Positions 1-7,237 of a stretch of DNA of 9,596 nucleotides are shown here, one piece after another. This DNA comes from Gammaproteobacteria bacterium (GTDB taxonomy: Bacteria > Pseudomonadota > Gammaproteobacteria > GRL18), in NCBI GenBank assembly GCA_030632625.1, contig DAOVUK010000079.1, positions 1 to 9,596 of the forward strand, read 5' to 3'. The position numbers and the translations under genes are program-made. Within the stretch, counting starts at the first letter, position 1. Each line of letters begins with the position of its first letter. Below the pieces are notes generated by a model that saw only the letters and a program-made list of their open reading frames with translations, searched no databases and was not told the DNA's origin.

Positions 1-1687
1 CAACCAGTGAGGGCAAGAGATTAATCGTCTGACCATTCAATTCTATGCCCAGACTGATTTCAAACCATTCTTTATCATCCTTTTCTTGCAGCTCACCATA
101 CCATTCATCGGCTTCTTCAATTTGCATATTGAAACTGTCAGAAACTTCAAACTGCCAGCCTGCTGCCTGCAACTGCGGAATCGTGTCAAATTGAAAGTCA
201 TGCCAGTGCCATAAGGCAGCCGTGGCTGATTCTGATATAATAGTCTGCTCTAATTTATTGAGCTGCTGCAAACCCGGACTATGTGCTAAACTTTGAGCAG
301 AAACAAAATGGCTTTTTTGCAAGGTTGAAATACAATTTTGTTCAAATTCCGAATCACGGTCGATCTGATATTGCTGTCCATCCTTTAAAAAATGGTAAAT
401 GCGGCCGGATTTTTCCGGTTGTATCACATGTCCGCCGTAGTTAAAGCGCAGGCTCAGCAAATGTACCCGCCGCCGCTCTTTATTTTTGAGCGTTTTAGCA
501 TCATTTTCTAATTCAACAGAGTACATTAAAACATCAGCAACAGGTGATTCTTTAATGATAATTATTTCATCACTCAAATTGACCGGCATAGGAATTTCAT
601 TTTCCGGCCATGCCTGTAACAGCTGCTCACTAACCTGAGCAGCCATAGACTCAGGGACGGGAGGTGCACTCAGTAGTTGATAGACCTGCTGTGAATTTAA
701 ATCACTATGCCGTGCAAGGCCCGCTTGACCGGATAAAGTATCAATATAATAAAAAGAATTAAGACGGAATAATTCCTGTGCTTCCGGAGAGGCAGCAGCC
801 ACTATCTGGTATTTATCATCAATCTGTTCCCAGCTCATTTTAAAAAAACGTGGCTCACCAGATTGCAGTGGTTGATTAAGCTCCTGAGTTTGCCAAAAAC
901 AACGCTGCGTTTTCAGCAGTTTTTCCAGAGTCAGTTCACCAATATCACCTTTAAGCAGATAAATATTTTGCCGGTAAAAAATACCTCTTCCGGTCATACT
1001 GTATAACAAACCAGCAATTTCAGCATCCTGTTCATTATGTTCATAATTGAGATGAGCAGTATAACCATCAACCATATCCTCCAGACTCTGGGGTCGACTC
1101 TTGCCATAACCGCCTTTTTTCAGGCGTCTTGCCACAATGGTAACGATTTCCATACTCTGCTCATCTTCTGCAGTTCTGAGCAAATAGAGCAGGACATTAT
1201 TATAGACAGGCCGGGCACTTTGACTAATAGAATTCGGGAAAGCGTGACGGCCAGGGGCTGAGTTTTCGGGACTAAATGAGCTGAGCCACTGCTCTACTTC
1301 TATTTCTGCCTGACGAGCATTGCCCATACTGTCAAGCTGACCTCTTGCGTTAATTGCTTCAGCGTTCGTCTGGGCAAATTTAAGCAAAGTTGCCACCGCA
1401 TGTTTGCAGCGGAAACCAACCGGACAATCACATTCACCAATAATGCTGGTATGATTTTGTGTCATTTTTAATGTCACAACAATCGTATAGGCATGATTCA
1501 GACTGCCAGACACATCCGCATGAATTTTAATATCTTTACCCGTCACAGATTCAATATCTGTAATTTCCACCCGGTCACTTTCAAAGTATTTTATACCCCG
1601 TTGTAAAGTGGCTGGACTAAAGGAATTTTCAATTACGCTTTCTGAAATACCAGCCTGAGCCAGCATTTGGATATATTCATCATTCAT
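1..1687 (-). CDS. SWIM zinc-finger, SNF2-helicase-type protein, N-terminal part (runs off left edge)
   Basis: The frame is open from the ATG at 1687 to the window edge, giving 562 codons; the C-terminus is missing because the window ends. Residues 86-96 read CDCPVGFRCKH, a clear SWIM zinc finger (CxCx5CxH: C86, C88, C94, H96), which in this family binds nucleic acid or protein partners. The following 450 residues match in style the long helicase-associated region of bacterial SNF2/RapA-type proteins. The last visible residues (GIELNGQTINLLPSLV) resemble the stretch that precedes the SNF2 ATPase motor, so Walker A and the DEAH box are expected beyond the edge; none is seen here. The start follows the thioredoxin-like gene's stop by 14 nt with no terminator between, so the two are probably cotranscribed. 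No good Shine-Dalgarno is visible, suggesting translational coupling. A SWIM-only protein without helicase is possible but less likely. Confidence 0.82.
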   Translation of the reverse strand, partial: MNDEYIQMLAQAGISESVIENSFSPATLQRGIKYFESDRVEITDIESVTGKDIKIHADVSGSLNHAYTIVVTLKMTQNHTSIIGECDCPVGFRCKHAVATLLKFAQTNAEAINARGQLDSMGNARQAEIEVEQWLSSFSPENSAPGRHAFPNSISQSARPVYNNVLLYLLRTAEDEQSMEIVTIVARRLKKGGYGKSRPQSLEDMVDGYTAHLNYEHNEQDAEIAGLLYSMTGRGIFYRQNIYLLKGDIGELTLEKLLKTQRCFWQTQELNQPLQSGEPRFFKMSWEQIDDKYQIVAAASPEAQELFRLNSFYYIDTLSGQAGLARHSDLNSQQVYQLLSAPPVPESMAAQVSEQLLQAWPENEIPMPVNLSDEIIIIKESPVADVLMYSVELENDAKTLKNKERRRVHLLSLRFNYGGHVIQPEKSGRIYHFLKDGQQYQIDRDSEFEQNCISTLQKSHFVSAQSLAHSPGLQQLNKLEQTIISESATAALWHWHDFQFDTIPQLQAAGWQFEVSDSFNMQIEEADEWYGELQEKDDKEWFEISLGIELNGQTINLLPSLV

Positions 1688-1701
1688 AAACTGGTCAACA
1701 C

Positions 1702-2814
1702 TTAATTACTACTTCCCTGAGGTGACTCAGCCATACTATCACTGGTGTTAATATTGCCATCAAGCGGCGGTAATTTTTTACCGCCGAAAATACGATCAAA
1801 ACGCCAGTCCATATATCCAGGTGATGTGACATAAGTTTTTCTGACAATAAATTCCAGGACATTTTTCAAGCGATATACATGTGCAACTGAATCAATGCGA
1901 ATAATTTCATTACCTCTTTCATCAAAGGCGATTAATGTCGGTGCGTAGAACAGGTTGAGTTGAGCTGCCCATTGTTTGGCGCTAATACGCTGACCATCCG
2001 GGGTGATAACCGGCGTTTCAGAATTCATATCTAATTGCACAATTTCAAAATGGGTAAGCAATTTTTTAGTTTCTTCAAACTCCAGTGGTTCAGAATGAAG
2101 CACATCACAGGCATGACAATCCTGTTGTTCAAAAAAGACTAATAGCGGTTCCTGAGCCTGAAAACGACTTCGGTCCAGAGCATAAGGCGGCGGCATAAAA
2201 AAGTCTTCATCATTCATATCAGAAATTTCAAACTTAGGCGGTGGGTTGGCTCTGAACATATAATCTCTGAAGGATTCTTCTTTGTAATAGCCACGTTCCA
2301 CATATTCCATTGCCGCACGGAATTTATAAGGCGGATAAAAGCCACGCAACATCAGCGCTTTTTGTCCCTGAGCATTATAAAAAATCAATGAAGGCGTAAA
2401 ATTTGCATTTTCCCGGAGTGCATACTCCCGCTCGGTCATCACCTGACCATCAGGTGTGGTGACTTCATTGCTGCCCCAGATATTAATAGGGATCACATCA
2501 AAATTTTGCCGTGTATAAGTTTCAATATCTTTCTGGCCAAAATCCTTGTCAATTAATGCCTGGCAATACGCACAGTGCTTTTGGCCAAAATAGACAATAA
2601 TTCCTTTTTTCCCCGCATCAACCGCTTCCTGAATATCATCCGGAATTTCCAGAAAACTTTTTTTAAACCAGTCAGGATAAACAATCTCAGGTATCACCGG
2701 CTGATCATTGAAACCATTCTCCCAATCATCGTCCCAGCCATCATCTGCAGCATCGTCGGCAAACAGACTGTGACATAAAAACATCATTAATAAGAATATT
2801 ATAGTTCTACGCAT
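1702..2814 (-). CDS. Exported protein with two tandem thioredoxin-fold domains
   Basis: 370 residues. Residues 1-19 form a signal peptide (basic MRR, hydrophobic core, likely cleavage after FA-19), so the protein should act in the periplasm. A short acidic, tryptophan-containing segment follows (residues 20-38, rich in D). Two thioredoxin-like domains come next. The first (about 45-175) has redox motif CAYC at 81-84 and the cis-proline loop FTPS at 139-142. The second (about 205-328) has CHAC at 233-236 and YAPT at 290-293. Both carry a TPDGQ insert between the active site and the cis-proline, pointing to internal duplication of a SoxW/thioredoxin_2-like unit. Likely role: thiol reduction or disulfide handling outside the cytoplasm; the substrate is unknown. 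The C-terminal 40 residues are low-complexity. It is the first gene of a likely two-gene unit with the SWIM protein. Confidence 0.85.
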   Translation of the reverse strand: MRRTIIFLLMMFLCHSLFADDAADDGWDDDWENGFNDQPVIPEIVYPDWFKKSFLEIPDDIQEAVDAGKKGIIVYFGQKHCAYCQALIDKDFGQKDIETYTRQNFDVIPINIWGSNEVTTPDGQVMTEREYALRENANFTPSLIFYNAQGQKALMLRGFYPPYKFRAAMEYVERGYYKEESFRDYMFRANPPPKFEISDMNDEDFFMPPPYALDRSRFQAQEPLLVFFEQQDCHACDVLHSEPLEFEETKKLLTHFEIVQLDMNSETPVITPDGQRISAKQWAAQLNLFYAPTLIAFDERGNEIIRIDSVAHVYRLKNVLEFIVRKTYVTSPGYMDWRFDRIFGGKKLPPLDGNINTSDSMAESPQGSSN

Positions 2815-2841
2815 TCAGATCCACTCATGTTGTTATCCAGC

Positions 2842-2847
2842 ATTATA
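2842..2847 (-). promoter_or_regulatory. -10 box upstream of the tandem thioredoxin gene
   Basis: On the minus strand the sequence reads TATAAT, a perfect sigma70 -10 hexamer 27 bp before the start codon at 2814. This would give a very short leader of about 20 nt. The -35 region at the right distance (CCACTT/GCCACT) is poor, so activator help or another promoter is possible. Confidence 0.45.
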
Positions 2848-2878
2848 GAACAATTTGCCGCCTAAGTGGCACACTACC

Positions 2879-2907
2879 TTGATAATCTTTTATCTGTCAC
2901 CGATACT
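2879..2907 (+). promoter_or_regulatory. Predicted sigma70 promoter for the GGDEF-EAL gene
   Basis: TTGATA at 2879-2884 and GATACT at 2902-2907 are separated by exactly 17 bp, close to consensus. The predicted start site near 2914 leaves a leader of about 138 nt before the start codon at 3052. Confidence 0.5.
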
Positions 2908-2913
2908 TGAATA

Positions 2914-3051
2914 AGCATGAAAAAAATAGTAATCGTACTAAGCTGGATTTACCCTCAAAGATTAACCTCCAGCTTAAATTTATTAGCCGGGAGAATCTGG
3001 CTGCTTAGAGATTTATACATTAGCGCAGGGCTTAAAACAGCTTAATACATC
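2914..3051 (+). promoter_or_regulatory. Structured 5' leader of the GGDEF-EAL gene
   Basis: Two strong hairpins are visible. The first is a perfect 9-bp stem, TAAGCTGGA at 2939-2947 with TCCAGCTTA at 2968-2976, enclosing a 20-nt loop. The second pairs AGCCGG at 2985-2990 with CTGGCT at 2997-3002 (one G-U) around GAGAAT. No convincing Shine-Dalgarno lies before the ATG at 3052, so the leader may control translation. It does not match the c-di-GMP-I riboswitch consensus. An in-frame short ORF (2917-3045, 42 codons) spans the leader and stops two codons before the main start. Confidence 0.4.
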
Positions 3052-5070
3052 ATGGCATTAACACCTAATTTACTCTTCAAGAAACAGACCAAATACCTGT
3101 ATCAGTCTATAAATCTGACTGTAGTGAGTCTTTTTCTTGCCATTTCTATAATTCTGACTGTGTTTTGGAATCTTCAGCCGATCAGAGAACAAATGATTAA
3201 CTGGTACGTAATCAATCTGTTGATCCTGGCATTACGACTGATACTCGCTTATTTTTACCAACGTTCCGCAGCTGAAAACAGCTCTCAGAAATGGATCTAT
3301 TTATTTATTTTTGGTGCCTGCCTCAGTGGCACTCTTATCAGCCTGATCATTTTTCTTATCCCTGACAGCCAGGATAATTATACCTACGTTCTTTTATTAT
3401 TAGGTATCATGATCGTCGCTTCTATTGCCTCACTGGGTGTCATCAAAAGGGCATTTTTCTTTTATCTTGCCTCCTTATCTATCGTCCTCGTTATTTTTTT
3501 CCTGAGCCATACGGGTGAATTCCAATCTTTTCATTTCTATGCTTATATCATAATTTTTCTTTTTTCCAGCAGTGCTGCTATGCGCTTCAATAAAAGCCTG
3601 GCTTCTACCTTTACTGAAGAAATTGAAAATACTCTGTTAAGACAGCAATTAAGCAAAGAAATCGATGAACGCATGCTGGCAGAACAGGAATCTCGCAACA
3701 AAACACTGGAATTACAGATCCTTAATGATAACCTTGAGTCTAAAATCAAAGAGAAAACCTCTGAACTGAAAAATCTGGCCTTTTATGACACCCTGACACA
3801 ATTACCCAATCGTCATCATTTTTACGATTATCTTGAACGTACCCTGTCCAGAAACAAGATTACTCAAGAGCCCTTTGCCTTATTTTTTATTGATCTGGAT
3901 GAATTTAAGAATATTAATGACACTCTTGGACATGATTTTGGCGATTCCTTGCTGATTAAAGTTAGCTCACGTTTACGTGAGTGCACCCGGGTTGATGATT
4001 TTATTGCCCGAATCAGTGGTGATGAATTCATTGTCATTTTAAAGGGTGATCTGAGTGAAAATCAGATTGCTAAAATAGCTAATAATATTATCACCAGCAT
4101 ATCCCAGCCATACATTTTTTCCGACTCTCAAACCTTTATCAGCTGCAGCTTAGGCATTGCCCTTTATCCGCAAGATGGTGAGACCAGCAACACCCTGGTA
4201 AAATATTCTGATCTGGCCATGTATCATGCCAAGGAAAATGGAAAAAATTCTTTTCATTTTTATGATAGTGAACTTTATAATAAAAAGGCCAGAAAATTTA
4301 TTTTAGCCACGGCGCTTAAGACAGCGATTAAAAACAATGAACTCTATCTTGTCTATCAACCGCAAGTCGGCACCCGGAATGGGCAGGTTTCCAGCATGGA
4401 AGTTCTGTTACGCTGGAATAGTCATCGTTTTGGTCCGGTCCCTGTTTATAAATTTATTCCTATTGCCGAAGAATCAAACCAAATTCTGGAGCTGGAGAAT
4501 TTTGTTTTACGAACAGCTCTGACTCAGGTTAAACGTTGGAATGAACAAGCCGGGAAGTCATTTCGTGTCGCCATCAACATTTCTGCCCTGCATTTTAGAC
4601 ATAAGGGATTTGTACAACAGATTGTGTCAATACTTTCCGAAATAGATTTTAATCCCGAATTTCTGGAACTGGAGCTGACTGAGTCTGCGTTAATGACAAA
4701 CACTCAGGAGAGTATTGATAAACTCACTTTTCTAAAATCTCTGGGACTGAAGATCAGTATTGACGATTTCGGCACCGGTTATTCTTCTATGAGTTATTTA
4801 AAACAATTGCCCGTTGATACTCTGAAAATTGATAAAAGCTTTATTGACGGCATTCCGGATGATCATAATAATAAAGCCATCACTAAAGCGATTATCGAAC
4901 TTGCCCATCAATTTAATTTAGAAACCGTTGCCGAAGGTGTTGAATATAAACATCAACTGGATTTTATAAAGAAAGCCGGTTGTGATATTATCCAGGGATA
5001 CTATTATTACAAGCCGCTCACAGCAGCAGATTTTGCCAAAGAATTTAAGCTGAAACCTGCAGTCAACTGA
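3052..5070 (+). CDS. Membrane-anchored bifunctional GGDEF-EAL protein (diguanylate cyclase/phosphodiesterase)
   Basis: 672 residues. Six hydrophobic segments (about 20-40, 50-70, 82-103, 111-130, 133-152, 161-178) form an integral-membrane sensor of MASE-like type. A charged coiled-coil (about 185-240) leads to the GGDEF domain (about 240-405). Its active-site loop is SGDEF at 322-326, a variant usually compatible with activity, and an RxxD inhibitory site (RVDD, 313-316) sits exactly five residues upstream. The EAL domain (about 415-665) has EVL at 450-452 in place of EAL but keeps the catalytic Glu. It also has NIS (509-511), ELTES (541-545), DDFGTGYSS (571-579), KID (592-594), AEGVE (627-631) and QGY (648-650), so phosphodiesterase activity is plausible. 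The protein therefore makes and/or degrades cyclic di-GMP at the inner membrane; which activity dominates cannot be read. The start follows an in-frame TAA two codons upstream and lacks a clear ribosome binding site. Confidence 0.93.
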   Translation: MALTPNLLFKKQTKYLYQSINLTVVSLFLAISIILTVFWNLQPIREQMINWYVINLLILALRLILAYFYQRSAAENSSQKWIYLFIFGACLSGTLISLIIFLIPDSQDNYTYVLLLLGIMIVASIASLGVIKRAFFFYLASLSIVLVIFFLSHTGEFQSFHFYAYIIIFLFSSSAAMRFNKSLASTFTEEIENTLLRQQLSKEIDERMLAEQESRNKTLELQILNDNLESKIKEKTSELKNLAFYDTLTQLPNRHHFYDYLERTLSRNKITQEPFALFFIDLDEFKNINDTLGHDFGDSLLIKVSSRLRECTRVDDFIARISGDEFIVILKGDLSENQIAKIANNIITSISQPYIFSDSQTFISCSLGIALYPQDGETSNTLVKYSDLAMYHAKENGKNSFHFYDSELYNKKARKFILATALKTAIKNNELYLVYQPQVGTRNGQVSSMEVLLRWNSHRFGPVPVYKFIPIAEESNQILELENFVLRTALTQVKRWNEQAGKSFRVAINISALHFRHKGFVQQIVSILSEIDFNPEFLELELTESALMTNTQESIDKLTFLKSLGLKISIDDFGTGYSSMSYLKQLPVDTLKIDKSFIDGIPDDHNNKAITKAIIELAHQFNLETVAEGVEYKHQLDFIKKAGCDIIQGYYYYKPLTAADFAKEFKLKPAVN

Positions 5071-5090
5071 TTCGATCAGACTGATACCTC

Positions 5091-5114
5091 AACAGCTGCC
5101 CCTTTTTAGCTGTT
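5091..5114 (+). terminator. Hairpin after the GGDEF-EAL gene
   Basis: AACAGCT at 5091-5097 pairs with AGCTGTT at 5108-5114 (7 bp, 10-nt loop), and the plus strand continues TTGTTC, giving a modest U-rich tail. It sits 20 nt after the stop at 5070 and overlaps the last bases of the convergent 93-aa gene, so it may end transcription mainly rightward. The stem is short and the tail imperfect. Confidence 0.45.
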
Positions 5115-5387
5115 TTGTTCATTCTCCATTGCTTTTTCAGTAATATCCTTATAAAGATCCAGTACTTTCATAAATATCCCTTTTAGTTCATCATCTGCAT
5201 TATCCAGATAGTGTTTATTTTCCCTGGTATCAACAAATACTTCTTCAAGAAACTCCATATCAAAATTATCCAGTCTATTGCCCTGCTCTACTTTAGCCTT
5301 AATATTCAGCAGTCGCGGCAGGCGTATTTTTTCGAAACGCTCCAGCAGTACTTCCAGTATCATTTTATCTTTTAAATTATTATTCAT
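5106..5387 (-). CDS. Uncharacterised 93-aa helical protein, last gene of the rubrerythrin operon
   Basis: I do not recognise a named family. The protein is soluble, strongly charged and predicted mostly alpha-helical. It has a basic, leucine-rich N-terminal half (LLERFEKIRLPRLLNIKAKV, residues 14-33), an acidic stretch (about 39-54) and a helical C-terminus. There is no signal peptide, membrane segment or cysteine. The start at 5387 has a good Shine-Dalgarno (AAAGG, about 7 nt away), which supports a real gene. It lies 41 nt downstream of rubrerythrin in the same direction with no terminator between, so it is probably cotranscribed and may serve in the same stress or metal-handling setting; that role is inferred from context only. 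Confidence 0.75.
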   Translation of the reverse strand: MNNNLKDKMILEVLLERFEKIRLPRLLNIKAKVEQGNRLDNFDMEFLEEVFVDTRENKHYLDNADDELKGIFMKVLDLYKDITEKAMENEQNS

Positions 5388-5428
5388 TTTCTTGCCTTTA
5401 ACCTAGGATAATCAGTACGGTAAACAGC

Positions 5429-6007
5429 TTACCAGTTTTCTCCTAGTAACTCAAAGTGTGCCTGGGGATGTAAACAGGCAGGACACATTTCCGGTGCATC
5501 TTCTGCTTCATGCAAATAGCCGCAATTTCTACAACGCCAAACGACTTTGCCATCTCTTTTAAACACTTTCCCTGCTTCCAGGTTATCAGCTAGATCCTGA
5601 TAACGCTTACCATGTTGCTTTTCGGCAATTGAGATTGCATCAAAGGCTTCAGCAACTGCAATAAATCCCTCTTCACGGGCAGTTTTTGCAAAACCCGGAT
5701 ACATTTCAGTCCATTCATGTTCTTCACCTGCAGCTGCATCTCTGAGGTTATCAAGTGTCGAACTAATTTTTCCAGCGGGAAATATTTGTGTAATTTGAAC
5801 ATCCCCACCTTCAAGAAACTTAAAAAACCGTTTAGCGTGCTCTTTTTCCTGATTAGCCGTTTCTTCAAATATCGCAGCTATTTGTACCAGACCTTCTTTT
5901 TTTGCTGCACCGGCAAAATAGGTGTATCGGTTTCTTGCCTGAGATTCACCAGCAAAAGCGATAAGCAGATTTTGTTCAGTTTGTGTATCTTTTATGCTTT
6001 TAGACAT
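5429..6007 (-). CDS. rbr: Rubrerythrin
   Basis: 192 residues, the usual length. The N-terminal four-helix ferritin-like domain (about 8-145) carries the diiron ligands expected for rubrerythrins: E21 in GES, E54 and H57 in EKEH, E95 and E98 in GEEHE, and E129 with H132 in AEKQH. The C-terminal rubredoxin-like domain has CRNC (159-162) and CPAC (175-178), which bind one Fe(SCys)4 centre. Rubrerythrins are cytoplasmic peroxidases that reduce hydrogen peroxide with electrons from NAD(P)H via redox partners, and are typical of organisms that meet low or changing oxygen. GGAG lies 6-7 nt before the ATG. It is the middle gene of a leftward operon: the STAS-like gene ends 15 nt upstream and the 93-aa gene begins 41 nt downstream. 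Confidence 0.95.
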   Translation of the reverse strand: MSKSIKDTQTEQNLLIAFAGESQARNRYTYFAGAAKKEGLVQIAAIFEETANQEKEHAKRFFKFLEGGDVQITQIFPAGKISSTLDNLRDAAAGEEHEWTEMYPGFAKTAREEGFIAVAEAFDAISIAEKQHGKRYQDLADNLEAGKVFKRDGKVVWRCRNCGYLHEAEDAPEMCPACLHPQAHFELLGENW

Positions 6008-6022
6008 TTTTCACTCCAATTA

Positions 6023-6397
6023 TTAAGTGGACACCCAAATTCTGGCATCATTCATATTTTCAAAATTTTTTATTATCCAGTTAGAGTTAAAGCCAGCTGA
6101 ATATTCCAGATATTCCTGGTTGATTTTTTTTACCAGAGGATCTTTGCCCACTAAAGCAACTTTGATTCTGCATATTGAAAGACTGGCAGCATAATCAAGA
6201 GCAGCTATCTCTAACATTGTTTCACTACCCAATTCAAAGCGTTCAACATTCAAACAATCAACAATTTGATAACTGACAGCATCTGATTTCGGGTTTTCAT
6301 AAAATTCATTTGTAAAATCAAATATTTCCTGAGAAGTCACAACCCCGCTAAGTTGCCAGCTTACACCTTGCTCTTCCCAATTTGTAATATGAGCCAT
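6023..6397 (-). CDS. STAS/SpoIIAA-like small protein, first gene of the rubrerythrin operon
   Basis: 124 residues, cytoplasmic, with no signal peptide or membrane segment. Alternating strands and helices, a central hydrophobic strand (RIKVALVGKD, about 77-86) and the C-terminal ending DARIWVST resemble the STAS/SEC14 or SpoIIAA-like fold, where small alpha/beta proteins bind partner proteins, nucleotides or lipids. The assignment is by fold pattern and length, not by catalytic residues, so it is moderate. The gene is 15 nt upstream of rubrerythrin and shares a promoter at 6466-6494; the Shine-Dalgarno is weak. The diverging gene at 6678-7046 encodes a protein of nearly equal size with a similar pattern and a similar C-terminal tryptophan, which suggests a distant pair. 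Confidence 0.8.
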   Translation of the reverse strand: MAHITNWEEQGVSWQLSGVVTSQEIFDFTNEFYENPKSDAVSYQIVDCLNVERFELGSETMLEIAALDYAASLSICRIKVALVGKDPLVKKINQEYLEYSAGFNSNWIIKNFENMNDARIWVST

Positions 6398-6424
6398 TTT
6401 TTATAATCTTTTACTATTTTATTT

Positions 6425-6438
6425 TAAGCTATAGCTTA
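6425..6438. promoter_or_regulatory. Perfect 14-bp palindrome in the operon leader, possible operator
   Basis: TAAGCTATAGCTTA is its own reverse complement. It lies about 21-34 nt downstream of the predicted start site of the leftward rubrerythrin operon and 28 bp before its first codon, a position suited to a repressor site. No known regulator consensus is recognised. Confidence 0.4.
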
Positions 6439-6465
6439 TGCCTGTATTGTATAAAGTCATAATAA

Positions 6466-6494
6466 GTTATATATAATTTTTTGATATTTCTCAA
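6466..6494 (-). promoter_or_regulatory. Predicted sigma70 promoter of the rubrerythrin operon
   Basis: On the minus strand TTGAGA (6494-6489) and TATAAC (6471-6466) are 17 bp apart. The predicted start site near 6459 gives a leader of about 62 nt. Confidence 0.5.
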
Positions 6495-6563
6495 GTACCA
6501 CGGGTTTACGCCATGATTTAGTAACCGCAATCACATAAATCCTAAATATATTCACCTTTTTCA

Positions 6564-6592
6564 TTGGCATGCTCTCTTTTTGATCCTATACT
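6564..6592 (+). promoter_or_regulatory. Predicted sigma70 promoter of the divergent STAS-like gene
   Basis: TTGGCA at 6564-6569 and TATACT at 6587-6592 with exactly 17 bp between them make one of the best promoter matches in the window. The predicted start near 6599 leaves a 79-nt leader before the ATG at 6678. Confidence 0.55.
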
Positions 6593-6677
6593 CATAATCA
6601 GCATTTGCTTAAGTTCTAAATAACTATTCCTAATAGCTGTCCATCGAACACAAGAGATTTACTTAGAGGGTATATTC

Positions 6678-7046
6678 ATGATTGATACAGGAAAAGCATC
6701 AATAAAAATCTATGGCAACATAAAAGATAACATTATCCATATAAATATCTATTTTGATGGTGAATTATCAGAAGCTGATATGAACGAAATATATCATGCT
6801 ATTATTAGAGAATATAAAACGCCTGTTAATATTCTGTGTACCCGGGATAAAGAAAATATTTATTCTGCCGATGCTGCAAATTATATGATGGTCAATTCAA
6901 AACATATCTTTCGTAAACTTGCCTGCATTGCAGACAATCCCGTTACCAGAGAGTCATTTAACAGCTCCAAAGATACTCTATTTAAAGATATCCCGACTAA
7001 ATTATTTAAAACTATGGATGAAGGATATTATTGGCTAAAAAGCTAG
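6678..7046 (+). CDS. Second STAS/SpoIIAA-like small protein, divergent to the rubrerythrin operon
   Basis: 122 residues, cytoplasmic. The start is supported by GAGGG about 8 nt upstream and by the promoter at 6564-6592. The predicted order is a beta-rich N-terminus (IKIYGNIKDNIIHINIYFDG, about 9-28), then a helix after ELSEADM, a strand PVNILCT, a long helix, a strand RKLACIAD, and a C-terminal helix ending EGYYWLKS. This ordering and the closing Trp are those of small STAS/SpoIIAA-like proteins, and it resembles the product of 6023-6397 in plan though not in close sequence. It has two cysteines (C54, C82) but no redox motif. No enzyme function can be claimed; a role as an anti-sigma-antagonist-like or scaffold protein is only a family-based guess. 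Confidence 0.78.
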   Translation: MIDTGKASIKIYGNIKDNIIHINIYFDGELSEADMNEIYHAIIREYKTPVNILCTRDKENIYSADAANYMMVNSKHIFRKLACIADNPVTRESFNSSKDTLFKDIPTKLFKTMDEGYYWLKS

Positions 7047-7237
7047 GACAGTTTGTTTAATTCAACATCAGGAAATAATCTCATTATTTAACCCAAATCC
7101 TTTCTCTCATTTATTTTGCATAATTCTATTGTTTTAACCGTTAAGAATTGCTGTTACAATTTCTATGAACTTTAGTACATGGATCGACTAGATTCAGTCT
7201 GTACTTAGGAAATCAATCACAAACAAGGAAAAATATT

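Noticed and set aside
1037..1261. 74-aa plus-strand ORF
   Set aside because: It lies wholly opposite the long open SWIM-protein frame, has no ribosome binding site and shows no protein-like features.
2575..2778. 67-aa plus-strand ORF
   Set aside because: Antisense shadow of the tandem thioredoxin gene.
2917..3045. 42-codon upstream ORF as an independent gene
   Set aside because: No Shine-Dalgarno and no recognisable product; its frame and position make it interesting as a leader element, but not as a gene in its own right.
3020..3045. Possible c-di-GMP-I (GEMM) riboswitch, because GCGCAGGGC resembles part of its consensus
   Set aside because: The paired second half (GGGACGCAAAGCC-like) and the required helices are missing.
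5717..6100. 127-aa plus-strand ORF rich in Phe, Cys and Ser
   Set aside because: Antisense to rubrerythrin and the STAS-like gene; the composition is that of a shadow frame.
7073..7089. Perfect AAATAAT-CTC-ATTATTT hairpin after the second STAS-like gene
   Set aside because: The stem is only A-T pairs with a 3-nt loop and no U-run, too weak to call a terminator.
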